From: Alopecurus myosuroides
Lineage: Eukaryota > Streptophyta > Magnoliopsida > Poales > Poaceae
DNA: 64,000 bases
Direction: 5' to 3'
NCBI GenBank assembly: GCA_028641055.1
Contig: CM054060.1
Span: forward strand, 54,214,292-54,278,291
Positions within the stretch are counted from its first letter, which is position 1. Every line of letters begins with the position of its first letter. The notes under the pieces were generated by a model that was given only the letters and a program-made list of their open reading frames with translations, was not told the origin of the DNA and searched no databases. Below are positions 20,163 to 31,783 of the stretch, piece by piece. A program made the position numbers and the translations under genes.

Positions 20163-21735
20163 CTTCTCCCAGGCTGCGCCCGACGGCGCCAAAGTGGACC
20201 TCGACCTCAACGAAGCATACGAGGCGTCTCCGTGTATATGTTGGGACACCGCCGTGTCAGGCTAGAACTCGTACGGCAATAGCCTGTCTTTCGACGCCGG
20301 TGCACCCAACCTGTTCGACGCCGGTGCCCGCAACATATTCGGCGAGCAGGCGCCTTCTGGCGACTAGAACGGTAGTCAGGTACGATCCATCAACGTCACA
20401 ACAACTTTTTTGTTTGTTTTGACGCCGTTTCACTGTGTTCATTGTTTTCCCGACGTTGGTGTAGATGCAAGACAGCCACGGGAGCTCCATTGTGGACGAG
20501 TACCAAGATGGCGACGACGACGGTGACGACGAGTGGCAAGATGGCGATGACACTGGTGAATATGGTGATGACAAGGAGGCGAAAGAAGGCACCAAGGATG
20601 GGAATAAGAAGAAAAGTGGAAGCCGTGGCATCATGTGGACCGTCTAGGAGGACGAATGCTTGATTGAATCGTGGAGTGTTATAGCCCATGACGTGACCAC
20701 CGAAGAGAACCAAACAAGTGACTCCTATTGGAAGCAGAGTGTCATCACCCATGACGTGACCACCGAAGAGAAAAAACAAGGGACTCCTATTGGAAGCGGA
20801 TCAAGTCCGAGTTCGATAAGCGTAGGTACCAGGACTATGTGGACTACAATATGAGCCACAATCAAAGTGCTCTATCCTGTAGATGGTCGGCTATCCAAAA
20901 GTTGGTAAACAAGTTTTAAGTATGCTTTCAAAACATTCATGTGAGGCTGGAGAGTGGCAAGAATTCAAGAGACCAAGTAATTTTGTGTGACTCATCTTGT
21001 CCTATGCTATGAAAACGTCCATGCATACAGTCTAACATCTTATATTCTCGTGTTGCTAGATTGTTGATGTTCTCACCTTGTTTAAGGCGCTGAACGAAGA
21101 CAAGGACTTCGGGCTCCTAGATTGTTTCAAAAAGCTCCAAAAGTGTGAGAAGTGGAAGAAACAAAAGCAACTCGGAGATATTAATGTTGAAATCGATGAG
21201 GTGGTGAATAACTCAGAAAGGCCAATTGGAAACAAGAAAGGCAAAGCGCCATTGAGGCGGCGATGAGCTCGGAGCGAGTGCATGCCACCATTGGCAAGGT
21301 CATGGACAATGTTTCCAAGAACTCGGCCGAGAGGCGTGTCTCAAGCGAGGCCAATTGACGGAATTCTCCAAGTAAGACCGTAAAAAAGATTAAGATTGAG
21401 TCCGGCAATGCGGCGACGAAGAAGAGAAAGGAGACTTCATGACACTCACTACCGATACGTCGAAGCTTGACCAGCAGGTGAGGCCAACGTGCGACCTTCT
21501 ACGTGCAGCCATCTACGCAAAGATGGGGCTCGCGGCGCCGTCGGCTTTGGCGTCCACTCCGCCCAATAACACGGCATCCTTGGCGCCCTTGGCGCCCATA
21601 GGGACACAAAATGGCCATACCCCGAGTAGCGGCACTCGGGTGACGGCAACGACACGCCGGGCAACGCCTAGGGCGCCGAATTCGTCGGCGATGGTTGGCT
21701 CCACTCCCGATCCCGGTTACCTTGGGAGATCGTGA
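20163..21735 (+). pseudogene. 3' exons of the PIF/Harbinger ORF1-like (NAM-associated) pseudogene
   Basis: The frame continues from 528. Exon 1 runs to 20379 (donor GTACGA). Exon 2 (20465-20976) carries an acidic EYQDGDDDGDDEWQDGDD tract, then a Myb/SANT-like block (EDECLIESWSVI ... DSYWK ... CRWSAIQKLVNKF). Exon 3 begins at 21060 (IVDVLTLFKALNEDKD, CFKKLQKCEKWKK, RPIGNKKGKA). The last motif marks the NAM-associated C-terminal domain of plant Harbinger ORF1 and domesticated relatives. In-frame stops: TAG at 20263, 20365 and 20645, TAA at 20917, TGA at 21356. A 63-bp tandem duplication (20687-20749 and 20750 onward) is followed by a 1-bp shift. The end at 21735 is tentative. It is not functional; whether it was a transposon gene or a host gene cannot be told. 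Confidence 0.65.
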
Positions 21736-22370
21736 ATGATTTTATATCGTTTTGTAATGGCCTAAAGCTTGAATTTATGCTCTAGAATTCATTTTCTTAA
21801 GTTTTTTTTTTTTGCATTTGGACACTTTAAATTTGTGGCAAAATTGTTTTCCGAATTTTGCTTGGGGGCGGCGAGTGGGGAAGGACGCCTTCCAACGGCG
21901 CCCTGTTCGGACAACTCCATAGTGCCAGTTTTGACGCCCATCCGGACGCCTATTGGGGGCCCAAGTGGAGATTGCTCTTATCATTTTCATGGTTGTTAGC
22001 CTACGTTTTTCTGCAGTCTCGAGGTTCTGTTCATACTTGATTGGTGACGGCAAAAAGTGATTAAGCAAAGGTAAACGCTGCGTTATCTCCGGAGGAATGG
22101 GCCACCCACGTCCTTCGGGATCTATTAGCACCACGCGCCCCGCGCGCGAGGAGACGGCCATGTAGGGGCAGCCCCAACACGATGCGTACTGCCTTATCTA
22201 TTCCAAACTGCTGCCGTCCACTCGTTCTATTTTCCGCTTCCTTTTGTTCCTTCTCTCTGGCCCGCACATTCCAAGATACACACCGTCAATGCCATGGCCA
22301 GCAAGGTGCGCTCGAGGAGGCGAGCTTCCCCTGATGGTATCTCTTTGGATGCAAATCCGAATAAGCATTT
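21736..22370. other. Anonymous sequence; one weak exon candidate
   Basis: No gene is recognised. A GC-rich part at 22060-22290 leads to an ATG in good context (gccATGgcc) at 22294. Its 13 codons (MASKVRSRRRASP) are followed by a possible GTATCT donor. It might be the stub of a gene 5' end cut off by the hairpin element, but no TATA box or downstream exon supports it. Confidence 0.25.
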
Positions 22371-23280
22371 TTTTTGCTGCAGTTATTTTTTATTTTGCTA
22401 TGGAAGTACAAATTATTTGCTAAAAACGTCTCCGGCGAACTCAGTTTTTGCTATAATAGGAGACTTGTTTTTTGCTACAATTGTCTTTCGACTTTGCTAT
22501 CATAGTACAATTTTATTGCTAAAATGTCTCCGGCAATGTCTGCAATGTCTCCGGCGAAGTCAAATTTTTACTGCAATAGCGCATTTTTTTCATGCAATTA
22601 CCTTTTGTTATTGCTATAGTAGTACAAAATGTTTGCGGAGAGCACACCTTTCTTTTGTTATGTTTTGTCCACTTTTTGCTCACTGCAGCAAAAGCGGTAG
22701 TTGTGCAACAAAAGCGAAAATTGTGCAGCAAAAATGGGTTTTGGGGCTTTTTTGGGGGACAAGTGTCAACGAGGGGAGGAGGAGGATTAGATTTTCCTCC
22801 TCCGGAGGACGCTCAGCAGGGGCCTTAAGCAAAGGGAAATGTTGAGCGTCCTCCCGGGGAAGAAATTCTGATCCTCCTCTTCCCCTAACTGACACGTGTC
22901 CCCAAGAAAAGTCCTCAAAAGCCGCTTTTGGTCCACAACTTCCCTTTTTTGCTACATAACTCGCACTTTTGCTCCACAACTTCTCGCTTTTGCTGCAGTA
23001 TAGCAAACTAAATTTATATACAAAACATAACATAAACAAGACTGCTCCCGTCAGAAACGTGTAGCAAAATATTTGACTTCGCCGAAGACCTTGTCGGAGA
23101 CATTGTAGTAAAAACTTTGTACTACGATAGCAAAATCGAAAAACAATTATAGCAATTTTTTTTCCTATTGTAGCAAAAAACCTCACTTCATCAGAGACAT
23201 TGCTGGAGACTCTCGCCGAAAATATTTTTAGCAAACAATTTATACTACCATAGCAAAAATTAGTAACACCTGCAACAAAA
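22371..23280. repeat. Large foldback / hairpin element, arms of about 445 bp
   Basis: The left arm 22371-22818 and the right arm 22841-23280 are reverse complements of each other with many mismatches and small indels. The innermost pair is CCGGAGGACGCTCAGCA against the complement of GTTGAGCGTCCTCCCGG, leaving a loop of about 22 nt. The outermost pair is TTTTGCTGCA with TGCAACAAAA. The arms are built of TTTGCTA(C/T)AATAG and GTCTCCGGCGAA motifs. No target duplication was found, and no protein is encoded. Confidence 0.75.
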
Positions 23281-23318
23281 AGGTTGTGCTATTTTAGCAA
23301 AAAGTCTAGGGGGCTGGA

Positions 23319-23375
23319 CGGAGAGAGAGGGAGAGGGAGAGAGAGAGAGAGAGTGAGAGCGAGAGAGAGAGCGAG

Positions 23376-23424
<49 letters not shown>
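23319..23424. repeat. Compound microsatellite (GA)n-(TA)n, left of the Micron-like element
   Basis: An imperfect GA tract (about 23319-23377) passes into a pure TA tract (23379-23424) that ends exactly where the inserted element begins. Confidence 0.95.
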
Positions 23425-23427
<3 letters not shown>

Positions 23428-23796
23428 AAAATGGTTTCTACTCCTGGGTGTAGCTACACCCACGTCTCATATACTACCGTACGGAGGTATGTGTCATAGT
23501 TTTTTGGTCTGAGTATGTTCGTATACTATATATAAGATACTCCAAAACAAGTTACGTGAAAATTATAAAATTGAGCATGTAGTTTGCGCTATATATTCAA
23601 AATACCGGTATATATGTACATATAAAAGGAGTATGTAGAAAAATTACACATAGTACATAAAAAGTAGTATATATACTGCCGAAATAGTAATATATACTGC
23701 ATACTACCTATGCATACTCTTCGGTATGATAGATACTACATACATCATACTAAACATATGTGGGTGTAGCTACACCCGGGAGTAGCATAAATTTGT

Positions 23797-23798
<2 letters not shown>
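23425..23798. mobile_element. Micron-like element, 374 bp, inserted in a TA microsatellite
   Basis: Both ends carry the perfect palindrome GGGTGTAGCTACACCC as part of an imperfect terminal inverted repeat of about 39 bp (GGGAAAATGG... against GGACAAATTT...). TA repeats abut the element on both sides, so the target was a TA microsatellite. This is the insertion habit described for Micron elements of rice. The interior is AT-rich with ATACTAC-type repeats and no ORF. Confidence 0.65.

Positions 23799-23877
<79 letters not shown>
23799..23877. repeat. Compound microsatellite (TA)n-(GA)n, right of the Micron-like element
   Basis: TA to 23830, then a pure GA tract to 23877. Confidence 0.95.
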
Positions 23878-23878
<1 letters not shown>

Positions 23879-24558
23879 CCAGAAGCCTACTAGGAGGATC
23901 CAAATAATCCATGGTGCACTCCTTCCAGCCACCCATGGAAGGCCTAGCTCTGCGAGGTGCTTTGTAGGGCTTCTCCTTTTTCCACGCGACTACATATAGG
24001 GAATAACCTTCCTCTAGAGTTATAGAATATTTCATGAAGTAGAGAGCGCTACAATCACGATCTTCCTTTTTGGGGCCATATTGATTCTTCTCTCCACATC
24101 AGAGAGGCTATTACAATGACATCTTTACCAGATTAATTGTCAAGCCAATCTGTACTGCCATGTCTTCACTCCTTTACATCATGTGTAAGTACTCCTTGTA
24201 GGCAATCATGACATAAATAACCTTCAGATATTGTGTTATCTTGCTTGAGAATGTAACAACGACAGATAGGTCCAACAAAGGGAGTTAACTTGATGAGTCC
24301 ATGTGTTCACAAAGAGTTAACGCGTTGATCAGAGGGAATGGGAAAGTTCGTCCTTAATTAGCCGTAGTTAATATAAGGCCTCCGTGAAATGATGGGGAAG
24401 GACAATAGATGTGGAATAAGTTCACCTCTTAGCACGTACACCTATATATGGAACACATTCCTACATTATGGTATAACATAATTATACATAGCGAAAACTT
24501 TCATTATTATTAGTATCATTATCATTATATGGATTATATCCATGTAATGTCCTGCTTA
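23878..24558. other. Anonymous sequence left of the tandem duplication
   Basis: Single-copy within the window. No gene, LTR end or repeat is recognised. It ends at the duplication breakpoint, where GCTTATTACGCC shares TTA with the other two breakpoints. Confidence 0.5.
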
Positions 24559-26470
24559 TTACGCCATTGCACCGGTCGTGTTATTGGGAGTCCTAGTATA
24601 GTATGACCATTTCCATCAAGAATGTGAAATTATCATGCTCTCATAGAAATGCAATTAGTCACTTTACCATCCAAATAGGATCAAGTATTCAACCTCAAGA
24701 TCAAGTCTTCAAATAGAAAATATTTGCATAAAATATCCAAAAGAATACTTGGATTCCCTCTCAGTATCCAATAGTAGTATTCAACACAAATATTTGCATT
24801 CCCTCTCAATATCGAATATCATGTGAGTTTGGTGTTCAAAAGAATATAATTCCAATTCTACCAATGCATACATCCAAATGGAGCCTTTGTTAAGTTTTTT
24901 TACTTTATAGAATTTTTTAACCACGGGGTTCATTTTATACTCTAGAAATTTGTATAAATACACTCGAAACTTCTATTTCAGACATTTGTTGGATCATAGT
25001 CTTTACATATCTTAACAATAAATACTTACAAATTCTATTGATTATGCATTGTATGAAACATATTTAGAGAACATTTTTTTTTACAAAATACTACTTAGTA
25101 TCTTTCAATTAATTCATTACAAATGAAAAACCAATATTGTAATATTGCTGGTTATGCAATGTATAGAAAATTATACTTATAATAATATAACATGCTAAAA
25201 AATGAGATCCAACAAAGTATAAAATTTCTGTATAAATTTTATTCATTTTTATTTTCCCTTTATCCCATGAAACTCGAATTGAAGAGACGAATCCATAGCC
25301 CGATAGGGATCCCCAGAGATGAGACCATAGCTAGATAAAAAACTCCTAGGTGGATCGCAAACTCAGGCAAAGAAGCCATTGCGTAGACATGTTGGAGATC
25401 CGGTACGCCGCGATTCCACGAGATATAAAGTTTGTCGAGCGTTTTGTCCTCGAAAAACACCTCCGATGCAGCCCTCTTCTTGCACCCTCCATGGCAGATC
25501 TAGTTGGTCCAGTTCGTGGCCCCGGGGGGAGAAATAGATAGTGCGGAGACTGCCATCGCGGTCAGGATACATATCTAGTATAAGATTGGTCCTTTCATAC
25601 ATTGTAGGAGCTCTTTTTATACATTACATCAGAGGTCCTATTAGGGAAAGGTGATTAATTGGTCCTTTCAACATGGACATTCTTGGCATAGTCAACAATA
25701 TGGCTAGAACAAGAAGGATGTGAGTAATTTAGTCTCTATAGATAGAAATGAACAAAGCAGATGTTATATTTTATTTTTGTAATATGTTCATGTGGTGGCT
25801 TCTTGATTTGAAGCTGAATCGCAAGCTGAATCCCTGTGTAGTTAAAGAGTTGGAAGATAGGATTATGTTCTGTCCTGTTCAATTTCATCAGCTTCGGGGG
25901 CAAATAGAGTGTGCCAATGGTCGATATTTGAGAATGCGAGCTCTTTGGTGTCAAAGGTGCAAATCAGATCTTAGGTATGACTTTTGTTTTTTGTTTACTT
26001 TTTGTCTTGAGAATAAATGGTTGGAGTTTACTTTGACTAAAATATTTAATCTTCTCAGCCTAAATACTATACATGAAAGGCTCTACAATTAGATAACATC
26101 TTAGAATCACTTTCTAATTTAATTTTGTACAACATTGCTTTGTGTTCTCTAAACTGAATTAATATTTATGCATTTGTTTATGATAAAGAATCACTTTTAA
26201 ATTTTTTGATATGATTTTACAGAGTATAAACATAAAGCAAACTAGAGTAGAAGCACATCAGTTTATATAATGTACCTCAGTTATGCACTTGTTATTCTCA
26301 TGTCACTCCATCCATTGTTACCTAAGCCGAGTTATGTACTTATTCTCATGTCAACATCACTAAGGAATCGACACACGTATTATTGCATGAGATATCTTTG
26401 TCGTCTACCTTATTGAAGTTCTGCCAAGACGCCTGGTTGAAATTCTCTCATGTTTTGGTCATTTTTCTCG
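24559..26470. other. Unit 1: anonymous AT-rich sequence
   Basis: Includes minus-strand frames of 66-79 codons at 25260-25602 (for example MYERTNLILDMYPDRDG) and a frame at 25748-26092. These are shared with unit 2 but changed by missense differences. None matches a family I know, so I treat them as chance or decayed sequence. Confidence 0.4.
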
Positions 26471-27540
26471 TTGAATCATTATGTTCGGTGCCCCGTGCGG
26501 GTGGTTCCCTAGCTCCTCTCCCGACAGGCTCGCGTCGCCCCTGTGCGGGCAGTCGGGCCAAATCCTAGCACACCTCCTTCGCCTCCCCTCCCGGCCACAT
26601 TCGGCGGCTAGGCGCGTGCGGTGCCGGTGGCGGCCGTCCCTCTTCTACCCGACGCGTGGGATCCTGAGCACGGCGGTGGTTCCATAGGCGGAGGTGCTCT
26701 TCGGCCTGGCTGCGGTCCGGCGAGCTGCGGGTGGTCTTTTTGGTGCCGGGGAGCCGTGGTGCATGGTCTGGGCGCGAGCAGCTGGTCGCCGGTGTGCGTG
26801 TAGCTGTGCTCTCCAACTCAAATCTAGGCCTGCGTGGGCCCTATATGAGTTTGGGCGGGCCGCATGAGCGTGGTGACGGCACCCCCGGTGAACAGAGTAG
26901 TAGGGATCCATGCAAGGGTTGGCCAGGCCAGTAAGGGGCTAGTGTACTCTGCTGCTGCATCCAGTCAGCTATGGCCTTCTGGCGGTACATACTGCTGACC
27001 TTCGTCGAGGTTTCTTCTATCTGGATCTATCGGCCTCGCAACATGGGCCATTGTGAGACGACGAAGATGATTGCAAAATCGTGGTGGCGTGCGTCGGTGG
27101 ACGGCAAGATTGGTGGAGTTTTTCGGAGAGTCCGGGGGTGTGGTATTTTGGAGGCCAGGAGAAATCCAGGTCGTCTCCTTCCTGAAGGGCGTCGACTACC
27201 TCTTTTCCACCCCAACGTACCGGGGGAAACCCTAGGACACGTTCCGAGGGAATCCATGGAACTGTCCAGGCAACAACAACATTGTCGTCGCTCCCTTCTT
27301 GGAGGTGCTGCTTGGTACGAGACGTCCCAGAGTGCTAGGAGCGGGGTGGAAATTCCTAGGAGGGCGCAACGGTTGCGAGTCATCTCTATTTTGCGAACCG
27401 CCGATGTCGGTGTTGTTTCTCTTCTTTGTTCTTTTCGATTTCTTTTGGGCATGTTGTTGTGCTGTTTTTTCCCAGCAGTGGTTTTTCAGTTGTATCGGTT
27501 GGTTGCTATATTAATATAGCGGGACAAAAGCCTATCTCAT
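26471..27540. other. Unit 1: GC-rich relic, possibly of a non-LTR retroelement
   Basis: About 1.1 kb of higher GC than its surroundings without a long frame. It ends in CTATATTAATATAGCGGGAC, resembling 3' ends of some grass LINE-like sequences. No poly-A or flanking duplication was found. The second copy is at 38190-39310. Origin uncertain. Confidence 0.3.
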
Positions 27541-30364
27541 AGAATCATTTTGTTCCCGTTCATGTCATGTTAAAATGTTGTTCTACTTGGACCTCTCGCG
27601 CGTGTGTGTATACATACAATTTTGCGTAGTGCTCGATTGCATATAGAAGTGGATATAAAGCTCCAAGTTTTCTCTTTGCTCACAATGCTTTGTAGTTCTG
27701 TCAAGATTTGGTGTTTATCGTGATCGAATCAATATGTTCCTGTTCAGGCCACGTTAAACGGATTGCATATAGAAGTGGGATATAAGCCATCTTCGTTGAC
27801 ATTTCTTTTGACATTGTTCGTATGAGTTTTATGTTCATTTATGTGAACTGCGAATATTATTATGGAAGAGAATTGCACTTAGTTTGTTTTTTTGTACAGT
27901 TTGGTAATGGCTTAGAATTTTTATTTCCAATATTGCCATTGTTTTGTCGTTAGATGTACGATAACAACTGTAATATATTTGGTTCTTGCTTTCCTTGTTC
28001 ACTAGAACATCTTTTTGAATCGTTCCTATCTTGTATATGTTCATATAATATTGCGAACTGCACTAACTTTAACTCAAGCCAGTAAATCTGTCTATCCAGT
28101 AGTTCGGTATGGAGAAACATAACTCTACGAACATGACGTAAATTTGTGGCTCCCGAGCAGCACCCTATCGTGAATGTTGGACGCTCCGCGGACATGTGTG
28201 TGTGGGTCTTACCCTGTGCAGGTGCGCCCAACATTTATTTGGGGAAAACAGGGTGCCATAGAGAGATCTGTACAGTCGTTGACTCTTTTCTTGCAACACT
28301 ATGTACACTCATGGATTGAAAAGGCGTCATCGAGGAAGAACATGGGCAGTGAGCCTAGCTCTCTGCCCGCAAAAACCAAAGGGGAGAAGAATAGGAACGC
28401 TAGTAACCGACTCGGGCAATTGTATGGATGCAGCTGATGACAGTGAGTAAGAAATTGTCATCATAACTCTTAATTACGTAATTCTAATTTGCGATTCCTT
28501 GTGAAGAAGGGGAGATGGAGGATGAATTTCTGTATTTGAATTCGGAATCCACCTTTGACCACCTTGGTGCCTGCCGAGATTCCACCGTTGATGTCCACTA
28601 TGGTATCAGAGTCGGATAGTTTTGTGGGAGAGCATCTAGTTGAGAGTTGTTCAAACAGATGAGAACGAACAAGCAAGTTGTGGAAAATATTTGGATCCCT
28701 AATATTTATTGTTGTATTGCGGTGGCCTCGTGGGGTATTTAAGGGGTACAAAACTTGGAGGACAAGAAGGCCATGACTTGGATTATATGATAAACTCTTG
28801 CTAGTCTATGTCTTCACACCAGCATAAAGATTTTCCTTTAAAAACTCACTTTTCAAGTGCTATAACAGTTGTAGCATGATGATATAAATTTTATGTAATT
28901 GGAGATTGAATAATTATCAAATATTATTGTCTCTAGTGCATATCTCTCCAACATTTTTATCCATGTTTAAATTGTATCTTTGTAATGAAAATGATGATAT
29001 AAACCAGCAGCGAACGAAATTCTATCCTAATATACTGCCACGTTTTGTACGAAGCTATTGAATCTTAGATGACTGAATATGTTTGTTCGGTACTAGCAAA
29101 AAGAATCTACAATTTGAATTCACGGGAAAATATAGTTAATATGCCACGGAATACATACAATATTAACATTATAATCGAGTAAATCTAAAAAAAAATTACA
29201 ACCGTGTGGCATCTACAATACGATATGGTAGAAACGAAAATCAGTTTGAAGTTATTTTGAAAATTGCAAGATAGAGATGCTCTTCGTCGTTGGACCGATG
29301 GCACAAGATTTCATATATGATGGACCATGGTCTAAAAAAATAATTTCAACCAAGAGACACGGAGTGGTGAGTGCTCTTACCCAAATTTTTCGTAGCGGGG
29401 ATTCTTTTTCTTCTGGTGAACCACATGATTTGCTGAAAGAAGGCTACAAAATTCTACTGGAAAAATGCAGTCGAAGAATGCCACGATATTCTAGAGAAAA
29501 AATGCAGTCGACGGGCAAGCCCTGTTATAAATCTACTCGGTTAGACCATTGGATAAAGTAGACATGAGAGAATACGTTTGGTAACGCAGTCCATTACACA
29601 AGGCCAACATCTGCGGGGCATGCTTAATGTGCTCTCCTCCCCATGTACTAATCAAAGCACCATCGAAAACAAGCCCACCTTGGTGCACAAACACATCAAA
29701 TTACGGAGCCACGCCGGTCCGGCACCCCCGCCATGGGAGCCCGACTGTCCTCTCTACTCGATCTTATGTCTATCTACTTTTTTTCTTGTCTATTTGGCTA
29801 CACAGTGACTATATATATTTGGTCAAGGTGACAAGTGTTCAACTCCAAAACATAATCTAATCCAAGTCCAATTGTGGCCTATACGCATATTCGACACAAA
29901 CTCTAACAACCACCGCGATTGCTCTCCTTGACGCCGTGGCGTTTGAGGAAGAGAGGCCGGTTGTTAATTCTTCAGCTTCAGCTGCCTCATCACGGCTTGA
30001 TCCTGGAGGAATTGTAAAATAAATTTAGCACGGAAGACTAGTTTTCCTTTTAACATCATCAACGGATAATACCGAACTTTCCAGTTGAACCGACTTTGAG
30101 CCCCGCAAAGTTTGCTCGGACGATGTCCTCAACCTCTATGGCGTCAAGCAAACCTTTAAGTCTTGCAAAGTTGGGACTTTTGGAGTCTCGGCTCGTTGGG
30201 GATGATGGCGCCAAAAAACTCTCCACACGGGATGGTGTAGAGGGAATGTGAAGACGAAAGAGGAGGGCCGGGACGTGTGCTAGACTTGTGTGTGATGGTT
30301 TTGTTAACACCTCGTCTGAGACACCAAGTGGAAGGTGTGATGTAGCACAACATCAAATTTCACT
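27541..30364. other. Unit 1: anonymous sequence
   Basis: No gene supported. A TGGTATCAGAG string at 28600 resembles a Copia primer site (tRNA-Met), but no LTR end precedes it. Small frames at 28174-28437, 29277-29561 and 30059-30310 have no recognisable motifs. Confidence 0.35.
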
Positions 30365-30720
30365 AAGTCGTGAAACCAAGGTTATCGAACTACTATGAAT
30401 ATAAGTCTTGAGTGAGTTCTGTAGTAACCTCCGTTACAATCTAGGAAGGTTTTTAAGCTTCCCTCCTTGCCGAACATAAAATATTAGACGTATAGTGTGG
30501 AAGATATGGTGTGAACAAGTAAATTAAAAATGGACAACAAGCTAGCAATAGTAAAATACAAGTAAAAAAGGTTATGATCAATATAAAATAATGGACTAGT
30601 GGACATAGTTTCACTAGTGGTCTCTCTCCAAAGATAATAAAGCATGTTGGTTATATTAATTACAACTATGCAACTAGCAAAACTGGAAACAAGTATATGA
30701 AACAAGAAAGTTTATGGCTA
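30365..30720 (-). repeat. Unit 1: relic of an Athila-like LTR
   Basis: AACCAAGGTTATC, TTAGACGTATAGTGTGGAA and TTTCACTAGTGGTCTCTCTCC follow the same order as in the Athila-like LTR at 18720-19060, but with many changes. It is an old diverged relative in the same orientation. Confidence 0.6.
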
Positions 30721-31783
30721 TATTTATGTAAGAATTACGCCAAAGATATACAGACCATTATTAAGACTGCATATTTAACTAATGTTCCAGTTCGAGAGCA
30801 CATTTACTCTAGTTGTGAACAGCAAATTTGGCCAACAACGTTTTCTGATTCCTTTTACTGATGCAAAAAAGCAAACGTGTCTAGCCACAAGCTCCACGAC
30901 TGACCTTGCCCTCCCACGATCTGAGCTACATGCTTGACTTCCTACAAACTAGCTGATCGCAACCATCAGGTGAGCTAAGTCAAAGCTGAAAAAAATCTAA
31001 CAGAAAAAACTTCTAACATACAAAACTGAAATTGTCGGGAAGCGACACCTACACTGCAGAAATTTAGAGATAGGAGAGGGAAATAGGGTTTAAGCCAACA
31101 TGGGCATCCGTCGACTAGAGAGGCCTCAACACCGTCGGCGGTATGGACACGGTTTCTGTGTACCCCGTGGGTGTGCGCCCCCGTAAATCCCACCCAGAGG
31201 AAGAAGAGGACCACATTGCTGCAGCTGCTGCTGACCCGGAATCCTCTATCGTCAAGCAGATAGAAATGCTATCTGTCTATCAATGCTGACTTTCTAGAAT
31301 TCAGTCCAAGGTTATAATATATTTTCTCATGGCGAGCTATCATATTTGTGTATCTTCTATCACCCGCTATTACTATAATGAGCAACAACAAGACGAGTGC
31401 AATTTCCAACTGCTTGTTATTGTTCCGATGTTATCAATCCATCCAGCTTTGCTTGAGGTTAATTGTCATGTAGGCATATCTTGTATTTTCTTTGCTGAGT
31501 GTAATATACATGACTACAACTTCGTGTCATCGCTCGTTGTGTTTACACCGTCGAAGGATAAGACGAGGGAAATTTTTATCCAACATATGTGAAAACGGCT
31601 GCACTTCCATAGCCGACCTTGATTGCTAGTTTCATCTTTTTATGTTTTTATATAATCTTGCGGCTGCATGCATCTTAATCATGTGGAGTACCTTGTAATG
31701 CTCGAATGTTTTAAATATTAAAGTACCCTTTGCTTGAAAAAAGCTTGGCCTTATTTTTTTTTTGAGGGAAAGCTTGGCCGTAG
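30721..31783. other. Unit 1: anonymous sequence and a micro-insertion
   Basis: No gene supported. At 31740-31779 the direct repeat AAAGCTTGGCC flanks an 18-bp poly-T segment (31751-31768), described in the findings. Confidence 0.4.

Noticed and set aside
22294..22845. 183-codon plus-strand ORF as a gene
   Set aside because: Most of it lies in the left arm of the hairpin and has no domain. Only its first 13 codons could belong to a gene stub.
22680..23234. 184-codon minus-strand ORF
   Set aside because: It spans the hairpin loop and right arm and mirrors the plus-strand ORF; this is a consequence of the inverted repeat.
28590..28620. TGGTATCAGAGTC as a Copia primer site
   Set aside because: No LTR terminus lies just upstream and no Copia protein motif follows. 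It is probably a chance match or an unrecognisable relic.
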